Origin: Epiperipatus broadwayi
Taxonomy: Eukaryota; Onychophora; Udeonychophora; Euonychophora; Peripatidae
Length of the DNA: 64,000 bases
Assembly: GCA_028023455.1 (NCBI GenBank)
Contig: JAQFVV010000230.1
Location: forward strand, 1,612,001-1,676,000
Direction of reading: 5' to 3'
Positions within the stretch are counted from its first letter, which is position 1, and every line of letters starts with the position of its first letter. A program made the position numbers and the translations under genes. The notes beneath the pieces are model-generated. The model searched no databases, was not told where the DNA came from, and worked only from the letters and a program-made list of their open reading frames with translations. Of the stretch, positions 11,215 to 23,441 are shown one piece after another.

Positions 11215-11420
11215 CATTGTTAAATGCAAAAGATAAAGGGGATTTAGATATAAAGGTTATAGAGTTGACAAAGATTATGTTGTGGAAATGGGATGGAGCA
11301 GAATATGGGAAAATTTAGAGTGGGGAATGGAAAATAAAGTGGCTAACAGGTTTACCTGGGCATAATTGCTGAGATATTCTTAACTTTGTTTAAGGAGAAG
11401 CTACAATACATCACATCACA
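11215..11420 (+). mobile_element. 3' end fragment of LINE-2
   Basis: It matches the end of the LINE at 34.9-38.8 kb: GATAAAGGGGATTTAGATAT, AAAGTGGCTAACAGGTTTAC and the terminal ACATCACATCACA. It is 5'-truncated. Confidence 0.8.
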
Positions 11421-12339
11421 TTTATCACATACTTTGCAAACTAAGATATTAGATGATATAGTAGTATTAACTTTCATTCACTCCTTTTTTATATATACTA
11501 AACATATAATTTCAAAATTAAATATGAATTTAATTCAATACATTCATTTGTTCATTCATTCATTATATATTAATGAAAAGGAATAAAAAATTAAAGAGGA
11601 GTTTTATGATGATCTTATAAACAATCTATAAAATGTAAATACATTCACATGTATCATATGCTAGTGTTTATTCCATTTATTTAACATCTTACGATGCTGT
11701 CTTCCAACTTTTTCATAGCAAACTTACTTATATACTTTTTATATAACTTATTTTATTTTTATCTATTTGAATATCTATGAAATCCTGTAACTCAGTTTTT
11801 ATTCATATACCAATTTAAATCTAGGTAAAACTTTGCATAATCAATATATTCCTAATGACTATATATTATTTAGAGTTTGCAAACAATTGTAGTTAAAAAT
11901 AATTGAGTGAAAAATTTAAAATTTTAAGTTTTATATGATATTGCAATTTAAGAGTATTAAATTGTATTTAAACTTACGTTATTCCTAATTTTTGTAACTA
12001 TATAAAACTAAAAAGTAGAAAATGAAAATTATTTATTTAAAAAAAAAAAGAATGCTTTTATTCACATATATATGCACTAAAAAGTAAAAGATAAATTTCT
12101 TTCCATTTTCATAAATAAAAACATGGGCACAAATCAGATTCCTGAAGTAATCTTTTAAATAATCTTGCAACTAATGTCCACTTTGAATAGATTGGCACTG
12201 ATACAAGGAGGGGTGTGTGATTCTTTGGGAATATGACACGTGAATTTTTAAGCATGTCACCTATTTTTGCTTTTTAGTGCATTTAATGTGAAAAAAATTG
12301 TTTTCTAATTTTTTTAAATATTTATTTTATTTTTTATAA
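11421..12339. other. no recognisable gene
   Basis: A/T-rich, many homopolymers, no repeat family seen. Confidence 0.55.
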
Positions 12340-12662
12340 TTAGAGGTGATTTGAACCCAGACTTTCAAGCTCCCTTCAGCTATCCATACCATCTTATATA
12401 ACTGATACACATGTTCACATACATGTGAAAAAGATAAATGCTGTCCAATATACATATTTTGTGTTAAACCAGCACTCACCAGTTGGTCCAGATCATCATC
12501 CCCCCCCCCATATATATATATATATAATCCAGTGCTCAGTTTATATTAAAATAGCAAATCTTCAAAAACTTTAATGGACAGGCTTCAATCTTCTCCACTC
12601 TCCAACTCTTCCACCTTCCATATTATTGAAAATTTGATAATGGAATGCTCAAAGCCCTTGTT
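12340..12662 (-). repeat. family C ribozyme-bearing repeat
   Basis: It matches the best family C copy (52093-52430) along its length. It starts at TTTGAACCCAGACTTTCAAG and holds the conserved block CTTTAATGGACAGGCTTCAA near 12570. A poly(C)-(AT) run sits inside at 12500-12527. The ribozyme orientation is minus. Confidence 0.8.
12444..12486 (-). ncRNA. decayed hammerhead ribozyme, family C
   Basis: The minus strand reads ACCAA, CTGGTGA (A6 changed to G), a stem II of GTGCT/AACAC type, AAAA in place of GAAA, and TTGG closing stem I. Stem I is intact, the core is not. Confidence 0.6.
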
Positions 12663-13244
12663 GATACCAATATTGTTGTCATATCCACATTGACTTTAAG
12701 TCTTTCTGTCCCTTCATAACTTTGATACTTCTCTTAATTACAACTTTTCACTATATTGTATTTTCAACCACATCATCAAAATGCAAATATTCAATGTTGC
12801 ACACTTTTAGTGTATTTGAAATAATTTTATAGTGGAAACATCATCATTTTCAAACCATACTTAAATTCACCATAAAATACTTTTTTTAAAGGTGTTTGTT
12901 GGTGCTCATTTGCTTTATAATCCTTTTACCAATGAAGTACTGTGGTAGATGCAATGGCATTATTTTCAAAAAGCTAAAGAACTGGACAATTTTTTAAAAT
13001 TGCATGAGCCATTTTTAATGGAATTTTTCTATGCATTTTATGTTAATGATACCCATGTTTCACTTTGATATTGTAAACTGGGCAAAATAACAATCCCATT
13101 TACCATTAATTTGGGTGAAGATGTAATATCATTGTGACAGAGTAGTCCATCTTTTAACTTGAAGTTTGAGTCTTCTATTTGAAAAATTACCAAGATTTTC
13201 TATTGATATATATCTCAAGCTTATAATCATCCAAACCTTGCACA

Positions 13245-13372
13245 ATTTGAAACAGTTGACAGAGCATTCAATTTGGGATTGGGAGATCCCAGGATCAATT
13301 CTGGTACTCACAGGTCTGGCAATCAAACTTTTATGAACTCCCAAGCAATAAAACCATATGCCTTTTTTTTCT
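13245..13372 (+). repeat. tRNA-derived SINE (SINE2)
   Basis: It has AACAGTTGACAGAGCATTCA, then a B-box-like CAGGATCAATTCTGG, then the shared tail TTTTATGAACTCCCAAGCAA and a T run. The 71-codon minus frame across it is not a gene. Confidence 0.7.
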
Positions 13373-13639
13373 ATTCATCCAATGTAAAATTATAAATGTA
13401 GAAAATTAAGAAGATAAAATTTTCTGAAGGTTTGTTTTTCATCACTGATTCATAAACTGGGCCAGGTTTTTTTGAATATTATTTAGTAAATAAAATATTT
13501 TAAGTTACATTCAAATCATTAAAATCATTTTGCAGATTATTTTTTTGAATTGGGCAAGAACAGCACCATTATTGTAATACTGTAAATCCAGAATTCAAGA
13601 AGTTGTTTTTTTTTTTGACTTTTTAATTGGTTTAATTTT

Positions 13640-14400
13640 AATTTAATGGCATATAAAAAACATTCATTCCTTGACCATCCATCTCACATGTTCTAAGTTA
13701 CATTCTTTTAGAATCCAGTTTAAGATTTTTTGTCAACTCTTCTAGAAACATGTCAGACCAACTCCATCTTAACCTTTTAATTTTATCAATGATGTCAGTG
13801 ACATCTGTCAAATTCTCTCCTCATACACTTTGCTTTTGACCCTTCTTCATGTTTCATTCTAAACTGTCTGTATTGTTCTTTTGTTAAGTATCCAAGGCTC
13901 AGATTCATATATTAAAAGTCCTTTTCAAATGCAAAGACATATTTTCTTTTAATATTATTTTCATAAAAAACACTCCATCCAGTTTTAATTCTATAATTAA
14001 CTGCATTCATTATGTTTCCATCTATATTAATAATTTGAGCAAAGTATTTGTAATTGTTGACTTCTTTTAATTCACTGTTATCAATATTTATTTTCTCCTT
14101 ATGTGAAAACCACTGAACTATTCTTTAGTCTTTTTAGTGTTTATTTTTAATCCTGTTGTTGTTGTTTTCTTCTAATGATTCTTTGTGATGTGTTCTTGAT
14201 CTCTGGAGCACTTACAACATTCTTTTAGCTTCCCATTTTAATTCAGAATAAACTATTGTAAAATGTTTTGGGGATATGAAATAATTGTGATATATATTTT
14301 CACCAGTGTTAGTGCTTTTAGGGTCATCTTCTACTCTAATCATAACCATTGCATTATAATAATTATTCTTCAGAATTTGTAATATTCTATCCCCAAATTT
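13640..14400 (-). mobile_element. RTE 3' fragment, decayed
   Basis: The plus strand shows the family's reversed 3' region (CATCCATCTCACATG, then AGTATCCAAGGCTCAG and AGCTTCCCATTTTAAT). It covers the C-terminal domain and part of the RT with many breaks. Confidence 0.7.
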
Positions 14401-14600
14401 TCACATGATCACCATCTCTATACTGACACATGTATGGAGAGTTTTGCCTTTGTTTATCCCTGAATTTTAATGTATCAAAGCTTTAATTACCATGAAACTG
14501 CTTGTGGGAACATTTTATTTTCATCATCTACAAATTCAAAGCACAGTTGCAAGATTCTTTCCATGGGCTTTTAAAGATTATCATCCACATCATCCACTTA

Positions 14601-15425
14601 CATAAAGAAAATGAAGTTATAAAAGCAATACAATCATTAAGAATGCTGTAAATGATCCTAATGAATTAATCTAAAAATTTTAATAATTAATCTGAATTAT
14701 ATAAAAACATAAACATATGTAAATACATTTTATAATATATATTTATTAGTGAAACATGATTACAAATGTACACCCATATTTACAATCTATTTACAATGAC
14801 TATCTCCACTGACTGCTATTTGGTGGAGTATAGTGCCTAGTTGTAGTGTGAACTGTGGAAGAAGGGTCTATATGTGTTCTTATAGATTCCCTACCACTTT
14901 CAGTTGTATCTTGGCAGCCTGCCTCATGAGTAGGTAAGGTGACACTTCAGGCTTTACTATGACAGCTTGCCTCATGTCGGTGTTTGGCTCTATCAGCTTC
15001 CAGTCTTGAATGTGGACTTGTTTGCTGCGTTAACCATTAGCTTTGATAGCTATTGATTGGAGAGCATATAAACCTGCAGTTCAGGTTTGTCAGTAGTTCA
15101 CTCTCAAAACATATTGTTCTTCAGGTTTAACAGTAGTTCTTTGACCCTATCTTCAAAAAGATTGACTATTTATTGCCAGATCCTCTACCTTAATGGAGAC
15201 ATTCAAATTCAGTGAGCATCATTGCCTATTGGCCTGTCCTTACCTTGTGTGTTATCTCCTTATATATGCATTGGTTAGTGGCAGTAAATGCTCACTCTGA
15301 TTAAGAAGGAATCTGGACTAGTTCATTATTGAAGGCAAGGTGAGATATGACATATTATATAAAGAAAATGAGGTTAAATAGCAATACAGTTGTTAAGAAC
15401 GCTATAAATGATTCTAATAATTACA
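14601..15425. repeat. ~65-bp direct repeats flanking a 680-bp block
   Basis: ATAAAGAAAATGAAGTTATA at 14606 recurs as ATAAAGAAAATGAGGTTAAA at 15358, and both run on to a GCTRTAAATGATYCTAAT end. The block between is locally less A/T-rich and unlike the neighbouring repeats. A GGTGGAGTATAGTG motif near 14823 and ATACTCCACCA at 15443 are inverted. This may be an old terminal-repeat element or a duplication; no protein was found. Confidence 0.45.
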
Positions 15426-15956
15426 TCAAGTGACAATGATTATACTCCACCAAAAATAAAAACAAAAAGTACTTTTCACCACAGAAAAATATTTCTTTTC
15501 CAAAAAAATCCTCCTACATAAAGAATTATCTCTTAACCGTTTGTCTTTCTATTCAGCCATTATATTAATATTGATTTTATTTTTCCACTATGAAAAGTTT
15601 GCTGCAGGTGTTAAGAAGTAGCTTTACAAAATGTCAAGTAAACAACCTAAAAACTAGCATCTATTATAGGATAAATTTGTATGTCATGGATTGTTTTATA
15701 GTTATCACGAAAATCATTTTAATTAATGATAGTGTTTACATTGTAATTTACAGTTGCAGTCATGAAGGAAGAGGATAATGTATTGTTCATAAGATTATCA
15801 GAAGTAACAATTTGGGTATTGTTTGAATTTATATAAAGTATAAATAAAATGCTCATCTTCTCTATTAAAAAATAAATTAATATTGCAGATAACTAAAAAT
15901 AAGTTAAAATATTGCGATATTTAAATACAAGTATATTGTCTACACTGAATTTAATG

Positions 15957-16135
15957 TAATTAGAACTCAGACATTCAAACTCTCCACAGCTATCCACCCT
16001 TTCTTATATAACCAACATACATGACCACATACATGTAAAAAAGATAAATGATCTCCAATAAATGTATTTTGTCCTGAACTAGCATTCATCAGTTGGTCCA
16101 GATCATCATCTCCCACACATATATATGTAATCAGT
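15957..16135 (-). repeat. family C repeat, truncated
   Basis: It aligns with the first half of 52093-52430 (GAACTCAGACATTCAAAC through TTGGTCCAGATCATCATCTC). Confidence 0.75.
16054..16097 (-). ncRNA. hammerhead ribozyme, family C, partly intact
   Basis: The minus strand has ACCAA, a perfect CTGATGA, a stem II with mismatches, AAAA in place of GAAA, and TTGG closing stem I. G12 is lost, so activity is unlikely. Confidence 0.65.
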
Positions 16136-16216
16136 GGATAAGAGTAATAAATAAAAAGGGAACAACTTGGAATATATAATTAATAATGTATTTTTTCACT
16201 TTTTATTAGAATTTTT

Positions 16217-16547
16217 TCTCAATGCCTGGATAAGTGTAAATGTAAAGCATGAACCATTAATTCTAAATAAGGTGTAGTCCATGAGTAGAAAGAAATAGAA
16301 TGTTAAAAGGTGAAGAATGCCCAGATAAGTGTATATAAAATGTGGACCATTAATTCTAAATAAGATGTATTGCATGAGTAAAAAGAAATACAATGTTAAA
16401 AGGTGAAGAATATAGGTTAGAATTTTATCTCAATGCCCAGATAAGTGTAAAGTGAATCATTAATTCTAAATAAAGTTCAGTGCATGAGCAGAAAGAAATA
16501 GAATATTAAAAAATAAAGAATGTTAAAAGGTGAAGAATATGATACAC
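16217..16547 (+). repeat. three-copy tandem repeat, ~100-118 bp unit
   Basis: Units start near 16217, 16317 and 16435. Each has GATAAGTGTA, CATTAATTCTAAATAA, GAAAGAAATA and GTTAAAAGGTGAAGAAT. The third has an internal duplication. The minus-strand frame at 16196-16393 is a by-product of this repeat. Confidence 0.85.
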
Positions 16548-19500
16548 TCTTAAGTAAATTATTATAGATATTATTAATATCTCTTAAAAACAATTGTTGT
16601 GAATAAGGTTTGCTAAATTATTTTAAAAATTATAATGATTTACTGCAAAAGTGCTAAATTTATAATGCACATAACTATGTTGTCACCCCCTCTAGATAAA
16701 TGCTATTATGAATATTAATAATTCTTTTTTATACTTGAAATTATTATGTCATTTCTAATCCACCTATGCATTTCAAACTTAGTTAAAAAATGCATTAATC
16801 TATTATTATTAAACACAATCACATGGCATAAATACTTCAATTCTTTTCCGATTTTCCCTCCATGTCTTTATTGAAGTGATTAGAGTATATGTGGTCAAGT
16901 GAAAATTATGAGAATAATATTTATAAAGTAAATTTATTTAATCTTCAACAATAAATATAAAATGGCATTGATACAGTCAGTTATCTACATTCTATTTTTT
17001 TACATTTATTGATTCTTTAAACATTGCATTGACCCACCATGACTAATATATAAATTTAAGATTCTTTTTATTTGGAAAAGTGATTTCTCATAATACTATG
17101 TAATATTTGTGTATTAGACATGCTGTGAAATATCACAGACATACTGGGTTAGGTTTAGGATTAGTGTTGAGGTTGAGTTTCATCACAGTAGGTCTTAATA
17201 CTAAAGAACCATTAAATATATTGAAAACATCTTATTACTTGTAATTGATAGGTTTATTTCAAATTTTTAGTATTATTTAGCTTTTTAATTTATTTTGTTT
17301 TAAACAAAGGCAGAGTTGACTGGAGAAAAAAGAAAAAATACAGTCAAGTATAAGTATCTTATTGATTTCCAAATTACTTTAGAAATTAAATGTATAATTT
17401 GAAACCTCTTATTATTTGTAATTAAAATATTTATTTGGAACTTTTACTTGTATTGTTTATCTTTTAATTTTCTTATTTGGTTTTGAAAAAGTGAGAAAAA
17501 AGATATAGTCAATTGTGAGTGTCATTGACTTTTATAAAAACCATACTAAAGAGCCAAAATAAAGATCAGCTATACATTTTTAATTTTTCACATAAGAAAT
17601 TCCATCTTTTTCCTTTTAATAATTCACTACAAATTGCAAGAAAATAATCAAAATAAAAATTTTGCATTATAACAATAACTAGAAAAAAGTTTGTTTAACA
17701 TGAAAATTATTTACTTTTGATTACTGCCATTGATAAACTAAGTGCACATTTTGAAGAAAGGCTAGAAAGAGGTCCATTTCATTACTGTTTTACTGAGACA
17801 TTTATTCAACATGTGATTCAAATGAGACTGCAAAATGACTTGGGAAGACATTCATCTCATTTACTTGAGAATTGCATTTGACACCAAGTGATTTATCTTC
17901 AACATCACTAAGAAAATCGTTGGGACCTAAAAATTACCATGCACTTTCTTCACTGGCAAATACTTTTCCATATAAATCTTTGAAAAACACATTTCTTTCA
18001 ACAATAATATACAAGTCAGCAAGTCAACAACCTTTTTAGGATTAAAATGGCTTGCATTTTGAGATCCTCCATATCCAAATGAACAACATCTGTTTTATTG
18101 TGACATAATTTTCTTCAAATAATCGTGAACAACAACAAAATAATAATAAAATATTATCAATGAACAACACAAGTTTTATTTGCACATTACTTTATCAAAA
18201 AATAAAAATAAAACATTCTGACTATATAAATGAAAACGACAAAGTTTATTTTTAGATTAATTTCTAAACTTTATTTATTTTATTGTAGCATACATAAATG
18301 TTTCATTTTTATATTTTATTTTCTGTAGTATTTTTTAAATATATATATGTAAAATATGCTTTATCGATTAGTTATTCCAGTATTGTTGTGTGTTATCGAT
18401 GCAATGTTTAAAAATAGATATGATTGGTCAAAATAGCTAGCCATTTGTGTGGAGGAGGGGTCCAATATCTGCAATAGTATATTGCACTTGAAGTATAAGA
18501 TGAGAATTTAAAAGGAATTATAGCCACTCACATATCAATACCATAATCCAGTTCAAGTATTACGCCACTTGTTTCTAATTGCTTAGCAACGATTTTACCA
18601 AAAATAGTTTCTATATAAGTATAAACTTATTATGCCAAGTTGCTTCCCCCCTATTTATTCTTTACGGAATCGTTTAGATTTTATTTATTCTACGTTAAAT
18701 TCTTGAATTGTGTTCAGTGATCTTTAACAGAACTCTTTGTGCACTTTAAATATTAGTTAGTTATATACTTTTATAAGCTACCAGTGAGCCGAAAAAATAG
18801 TTTACTATTCTTTTCAATTTTTTTTTTTTTTGAGCGATTGTAAAGATACTCTTTCAAAGTAAATCGACAATGACCAGAAAGGTCTTACTTATACTAAACG
18901 TTGCTCTTTTGTTTTTTACAAATATATTTTACTTCTTGTTTATCAAATAAAATAATGAATACAATTATTTGTGCTTCAGAAGTTAATCCATACAATTTCA
19001 ATAGAACATAAATTCCTTGGCAGGTATTAAGTTTCGGAAATTGTTTTCGTTTATAATTTTTCTGGAAATAAAATACTTCTTTAAGAAACTCAAAATAAAA
19101 AAAACATATCTATTCGCGCCTATTGTAATTTACTGAATTATTTATGCACCGCGCCTCAGTTGAATTGTAAGGTCATTACTATGAATTATGGGAAATCAGG
19201 TCTCGCATTAATTTTACATGCAGTGTGAATCTTTAACAGCTCACCAGGGTTCATTATTATTCCAGGCTATTAGTGTTGTTTGCATTACTTAACGACGTAT
19301 ATATTTTTTATTTCTTAAAAGTATCATTTATTTTACGCACTAAGTTTTATTTGTCATTAAGTGGTATTTATTTAGAATTTAAAAAGTACCGTTTTTTTCT
19401 ATCTCCATTCTGTGTTTGTTTACTGACGACATTTAAAATAGAATTTTAAATAATATTTGCCCAATAGTTTTACTCAATGATATACAAATGATTAATATTC

Positions 19501-19690
19501 AAATGTGTTTTGTTGTTAAGATTTATATTTCATAAATTTTAGCTAAAAAAGTCAGGGATAGACACCTGGGGATCGAATGCCTGTAAAACTTTAGAATTTT
19601 TCGTTCTGGTGATCTCTGTTATCATCATTTTCAATCATTGTGGATTTACTGGAAAAGATTCAAATTTTCCAATCTACAATATATTGTTTT
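16548..19690. other. long stretch with no firm gene
   Basis: At 17690-18080 the minus strand has a short readable stretch (NSQVNEMNVFPSHFAVSFE) between stops. It could be a pseudogene fragment but matches nothing I know. 18430-19300 is a little richer in G/C, without clear splice-flanked frames. Confidence 0.45.
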
Positions 19691-20535
19691 TTTTGAAGGT
19701 TTGTAATGATGGTGTTTTAGTTGTATTTATATGTTAGACTATTTCCATCATCTAATATGAGTATTGAATGCCTTCACAAAAATTTAACTTTATTTAAATA
19801 TTCCAAATACATTCAACTGTTAGTAATAGCACACGGGTTAGTATAGATATAATGTTTTGAGATGTATTATTCTTCCTTTTTCTTCAGGTGTTGTTGGCCT
19901 GACCAGTGACAGTATTAGCATGGGAATTGAAACTGGAGGACCCTTAGATTCTTTGGGTATCAAATTTTAAGGTAATGCTCTAACCTGCCAAAGGCAATAG
20001 TCAGTAGAAATTTCTCCACTTTTTCCCAAGAGAAAAGTTGATTAGTGGTTTTTATACATTATGTATAGTCATATTAGCATGACTTATAGGATTGTTTGCC
20101 ATTGTCATGTAAGTAGTTTCTTTAAATTTTCTTCTTTGTATCTTTTCTTCTCCATCCAATATTTTTATATTTTTCCAATTAAACATTTGTTCATTGGTAC
20201 ATACATGGTCTGTCACCTTAGACATCTGTTTTTTTTCTTTTCTAATCATCAGTTTGTGTTCTTGCAAGAACTTTTCAATGGGATGACTGGTCTCACCAAT
20301 ATATGTTTTCCACATTCACATGGTATTTTATAGATCGTTTTTTTTCTTTTCAGCATCTCAAGTTTAGGCTTTTTGTAAATGTTAGAATTCCTCATAGTGT
20401 GGTATTCTGATGTTATATTGATTGCAGATTTTCCTTAATTTGTTTGTTATTTTTGATATGTACGGGTACATTACAGTAGCAATAATTGTTTTTTCTTTTG
20501 ATAATTCTTTTTTGTTGTCTATGTATTCTCCATAT
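19691..20535 (-). mobile_element. Penelope-like element, 3' part
   Basis: From 20535 down there is the end of a Penelope-like ORF (RT-to-endonuclease linker, then GIY-YIG), followed by a ~350-bp 3' tail. The tail is shared with 34545-34904 and in part with 51360-51490. It ends in ACAAACCTTC and an A run (19690-19710 on the plus strand, reversed). It is 5'-truncated where an RTE fragment begins. Confidence 0.85.
20052..20535 (-). pseudogene. Penelope-like GIY-YIG endonuclease
   Basis: The linker reads PYISKITNKLRKICNQYNIR, the usual region between RT and nuclease in this class. After an internal stop and a frame break comes IYKIPCECG and KTYIGETSHPIEK, the GIY-YIG core with the upstream Cys pair. 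Then come LQEHK, VTDHVCTNEQMFNWKNIKIL and IQRRKFKET, the conserved end with its acidic E residue. The nuclease domain itself (20052-20340) is almost undamaged, apart from F where an Arg is expected before LQEHK. The RT is missing. Confidence 0.85.
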
Positions 20536-20800
20536 CATAAACAGTAAACTTCCTTATTTCATCCAACCATCTCACATGTGATCTATTTCTAAGTCCTTTA
20601 TGATTTTTTTTGAATCCTATGTAAGACTTCAACTGTTCATCTATTATTCCTTCTGATAATATATCCAGCCCTATTTCATTTTAATCTCTTTAATTCTTTC
20701 AGTGATGGTTAGTAATACATGTTTGTTCTATCAGCCATATTTATTTTCAATCTCTTCTTGTTCCTAATATACATCTCTCCATACTATGATTAATTTTATC
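20536..20800 (-). mobile_element. RTE 3' fragment
   Basis: It has the reversed family blocks ATCCAACCATCTCACATGTG, GATCTATTTCTAAGTCC and AATATATCCAGCC. It abuts the broken end of the Penelope-like element. Confidence 0.7.
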
Positions 20801-22079
20801 CGTTATGTTTTAATCAGTAGGGATTTTTAAATAAGTGTTGGATTTTTTTCAAGTAGTGTACATATAGCCAATTTAGCTTAATCATCCAATAGACAGCCGA
20901 TGGATATTTTGATAAACTGTAAAAAGGAAATCAGATTTTAAAAATTGCCATTTGGGATTCATACAATGTCTTTACTTTTCTCTGTTCTCCATTGGCAGCT
21001 GCATATGTAATTCTCTTTCACTTTAACACACTTATGTAATGTTTTCTGATTTATGAAGGTTAAAAAAAACATTAAGAAAAGAGAAAATTCATGGAAAGTA
21101 CCAGATTTATAAAAACTATAATTATTAGTCTCCATGTCAGTAGACAACCTCATTATTAGTTATCTACCAAAAGGCAGGTCCCCCATATTAAATTAGATTA
21201 TATTCTTCACACTTTTCTATCCATCAATCATGTTTTCAAAGATATTTATTCCACTCCTTAAGATCATTCCACTTTTTTATTCGTCTATTTCATATCTTTC
21301 ACAATATCTCTTAACACATCTTTTAAATATTGTCTAATCCATTTTCTTTTTATACTTTCTTCAAAAAATATTCATTTAGTCATTTCAAAGATCTACATTT
21401 TTGATCATTCTATTCTCTCCCAAATCTACATCCCTAATGCCTCCAATTTTATCTTCTTATTTTTCCTAATTGCCCATGATTTTGATCAATATAAAGAAAT
21501 CATTAAAAAAAATTGAATGTTTCATTGCTCAGGAAGTGATATGTTTGAACACCTGAAGTACCATATTGAGTTACTTACTATTCATGAATCTTTAGGGGAG
21601 GGGGGGGCTCTGGCACTTGAGTTTGCCACACTGTTATTAGACAAAGGATAAAATACTTTGCATAAAATATTTATTAATTCTCGTGTTTAGATCTAATTTC
21701 AATAATTAACAAAATACCCCGTTCCACTTTTGCTTGTTCGACACTGAAATTTTTACTCCAACTTTTTTAAAATTATTATTGCCATTATTAGTTATTCAGT
21801 TTTCCAAGTATTTAAAAACTCTTAATTTATCCTGTAACTTCATTAATGATTAATCTTTATTTTTTTCTATTTAATAATTTTGTGCCTATCATTGACAACA
21901 ATGAACTCAAACTAAAAGTGTTTTTTTTTTTCTAATTAAATTGGTACAATTAGAGAAAGATTTGACAACATGGACAGAGTAGAAAACACAGTATTAAGAG
22001 ATCCATAGTACTCATAGTCATTTTCAAACATTATTGATCTGCTGCAAATTTAATCTAAGTTCTGTGATCCATAACCTTT
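20801..22079. other. no recognisable gene
   Basis: A pyrimidine-rich plus strand at 21200-21480 and a G8 run at 21600. The 64-codon minus frame at 20959-21153 has no known motif. Confidence 0.5.
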
Positions 22080-22500
22080 CTTTTCACAACACATCAATGA
22101 ACTTCTTTATTTCATTTTTCCATCTCACATGTGGCCTTTTTCTAGGTGTTTTTACAATCTCTTGGGATCTGATTTAAAAATTTCAATTGTCCATGTATTA
22201 TCATTTTTTTAGCACTATGTTGAGCCCATTTTCATTCTTTTAATGATGACAGTGTTGCTTGCTTATTGTCTCACTCATGGTTTATTTTAACTATGTGTGC
22301 ATCTCCCCATATTTGAGTGGTCTGAAGTTTCTGCATTGCTCTTCTATTAAGTGTTCATGTTTCAGATCCATGAGTAAGAATTGGTAAAACACATATATTG
22401 AACATCTTCCATTTTAAAAGCATAAATATACCAAGAGCATTTGATCCAAGTTTAATTCTATGATTAGTTTTATCTATTAAATTTCCATTTGTATAAAAAT
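22080..22500 (-). mobile_element. RTE 3' fragment, decayed
   Basis: Reversed C-terminal domain blocks are seen (CATCTCACATGTGGCC, CTCTTGGGATCTGATTT, AGTGTTCATGTTTCAG). Confidence 0.65.
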
Positions 22501-22637
22501 CTTATTGTAAGTTAAATAAGAGATGTTTTTTTTTTTTTTGTTTTTTTTTTTAAAAAAAAGCAATATATGTCTTAATTATTAACATTCCTCAGAGTAGGTT
22601 TTTGGTTAAACAACTCTTTTTAAGGATTGTATTGCAG

Positions 22638-22770
22638 ATCTGGCACAATATATTTTTTTTTCATGTGTTATAGCATCGTCCAGGTAGCGAACCCACTAAC
22701 CAGAAACAACTGCTTGTAAGGCAGCTGTATTGACCACTCGACCACCAACGCTTGACATCTAGCACAATAT
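22638..22770 (-). repeat. minimal tRNA-SINE (SINE1) with target-site duplication
   Basis: The element (22652-22756, 105 bp) is flanked by ATCTGGCACAATAT and ATCTAGCACAATAT, a 14-bp duplication with one change. On the minus strand it is a tRNA-like head (anticodon-like loop CTTACAA, B box GGGTTCGCTACC), a short CACATGA tail and poly(A). Pol III transcription followed by LINE-driven integration is the known route for such elements. Confidence 0.9.
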
Positions 22771-23280
22771 TTAAGTTCAAAAAGTAAAAAAAAAAACATA
22801 TGTAAATAGTACTTTTTTCTAAGGTTATAAATTGTTTATATATATTTGTGTTTGCAATAAAACCTTTCCGAAATTTTCAGAGGGATTAAATATGTTCCAT
22901 ATTTATGGACTGTAATCTTTTATAGATTATAAAAAAATTAAAGAAATATAATCCAAGTTATAATTTAAAGTAAACAAAAGTTGTTTTAAAAGTGTATTTA
23001 TTTTAAGTGAAATATTTATTAATTTAAAATATGAGACAAACTTTAATAAATAAAATTTAGTTATTTATTATCCCATATTCACTCCAGTTAGCTATTAATC
23101 ATTATTAGTCAGTAAATAAGTATATAGCTACTTATATAGCTACTTGTAATTAGATGTAAAAGAAGTAAGATAAAATTATAAAAATATCGCCTACTGACAG
23201 ATTGTTGAAATATCTCCATCATTACATCTATTTAAAAGGAAGTGATATTTTATTTATAGATACATGTATAAATAGTTATA
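22771..23280. other. no recognisable gene
   Basis: A/T-rich, with no open frame or family match. Confidence 0.55.
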
Positions 23281-23441
23281 TTAGAAACCAGTCGACACTT
23301 AGACAATCCCAATATAGATAACAATCAACAATTTCAAACTGTTGTCAAGGCAACCTGTTAAAAGGAGGTTGCCTTGACAACAGTTTGAAATTGTTGATTG
23401 TTATCTATATTGGGATTGTCTAAGTATTCACTGGTTTCTAA
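23281..23441. repeat. near-perfect 161-bp hairpin
   Basis: The inverted arms run from TTAGAAACCAGT inward to GGTTGCCTTGACAACAG, with about six bases of loop and only a few mismatches. No coding capacity and no target duplication was seen. A shorter hairpin at 61991-62115 shares a CCTTGACAAC motif near its loop side. Confidence 0.9.

Noticed and set aside
16196-16393. Repetitive 65-codon protein
   Set aside because: Its internal repeats merely reflect the DNA tandem repeat, and the third unit is not in frame.
17690-18080. Pseudogene on the minus strand
   Set aside because: A few readable segments between stops, but no family recognised and no repeat partner found. Left as unassigned.
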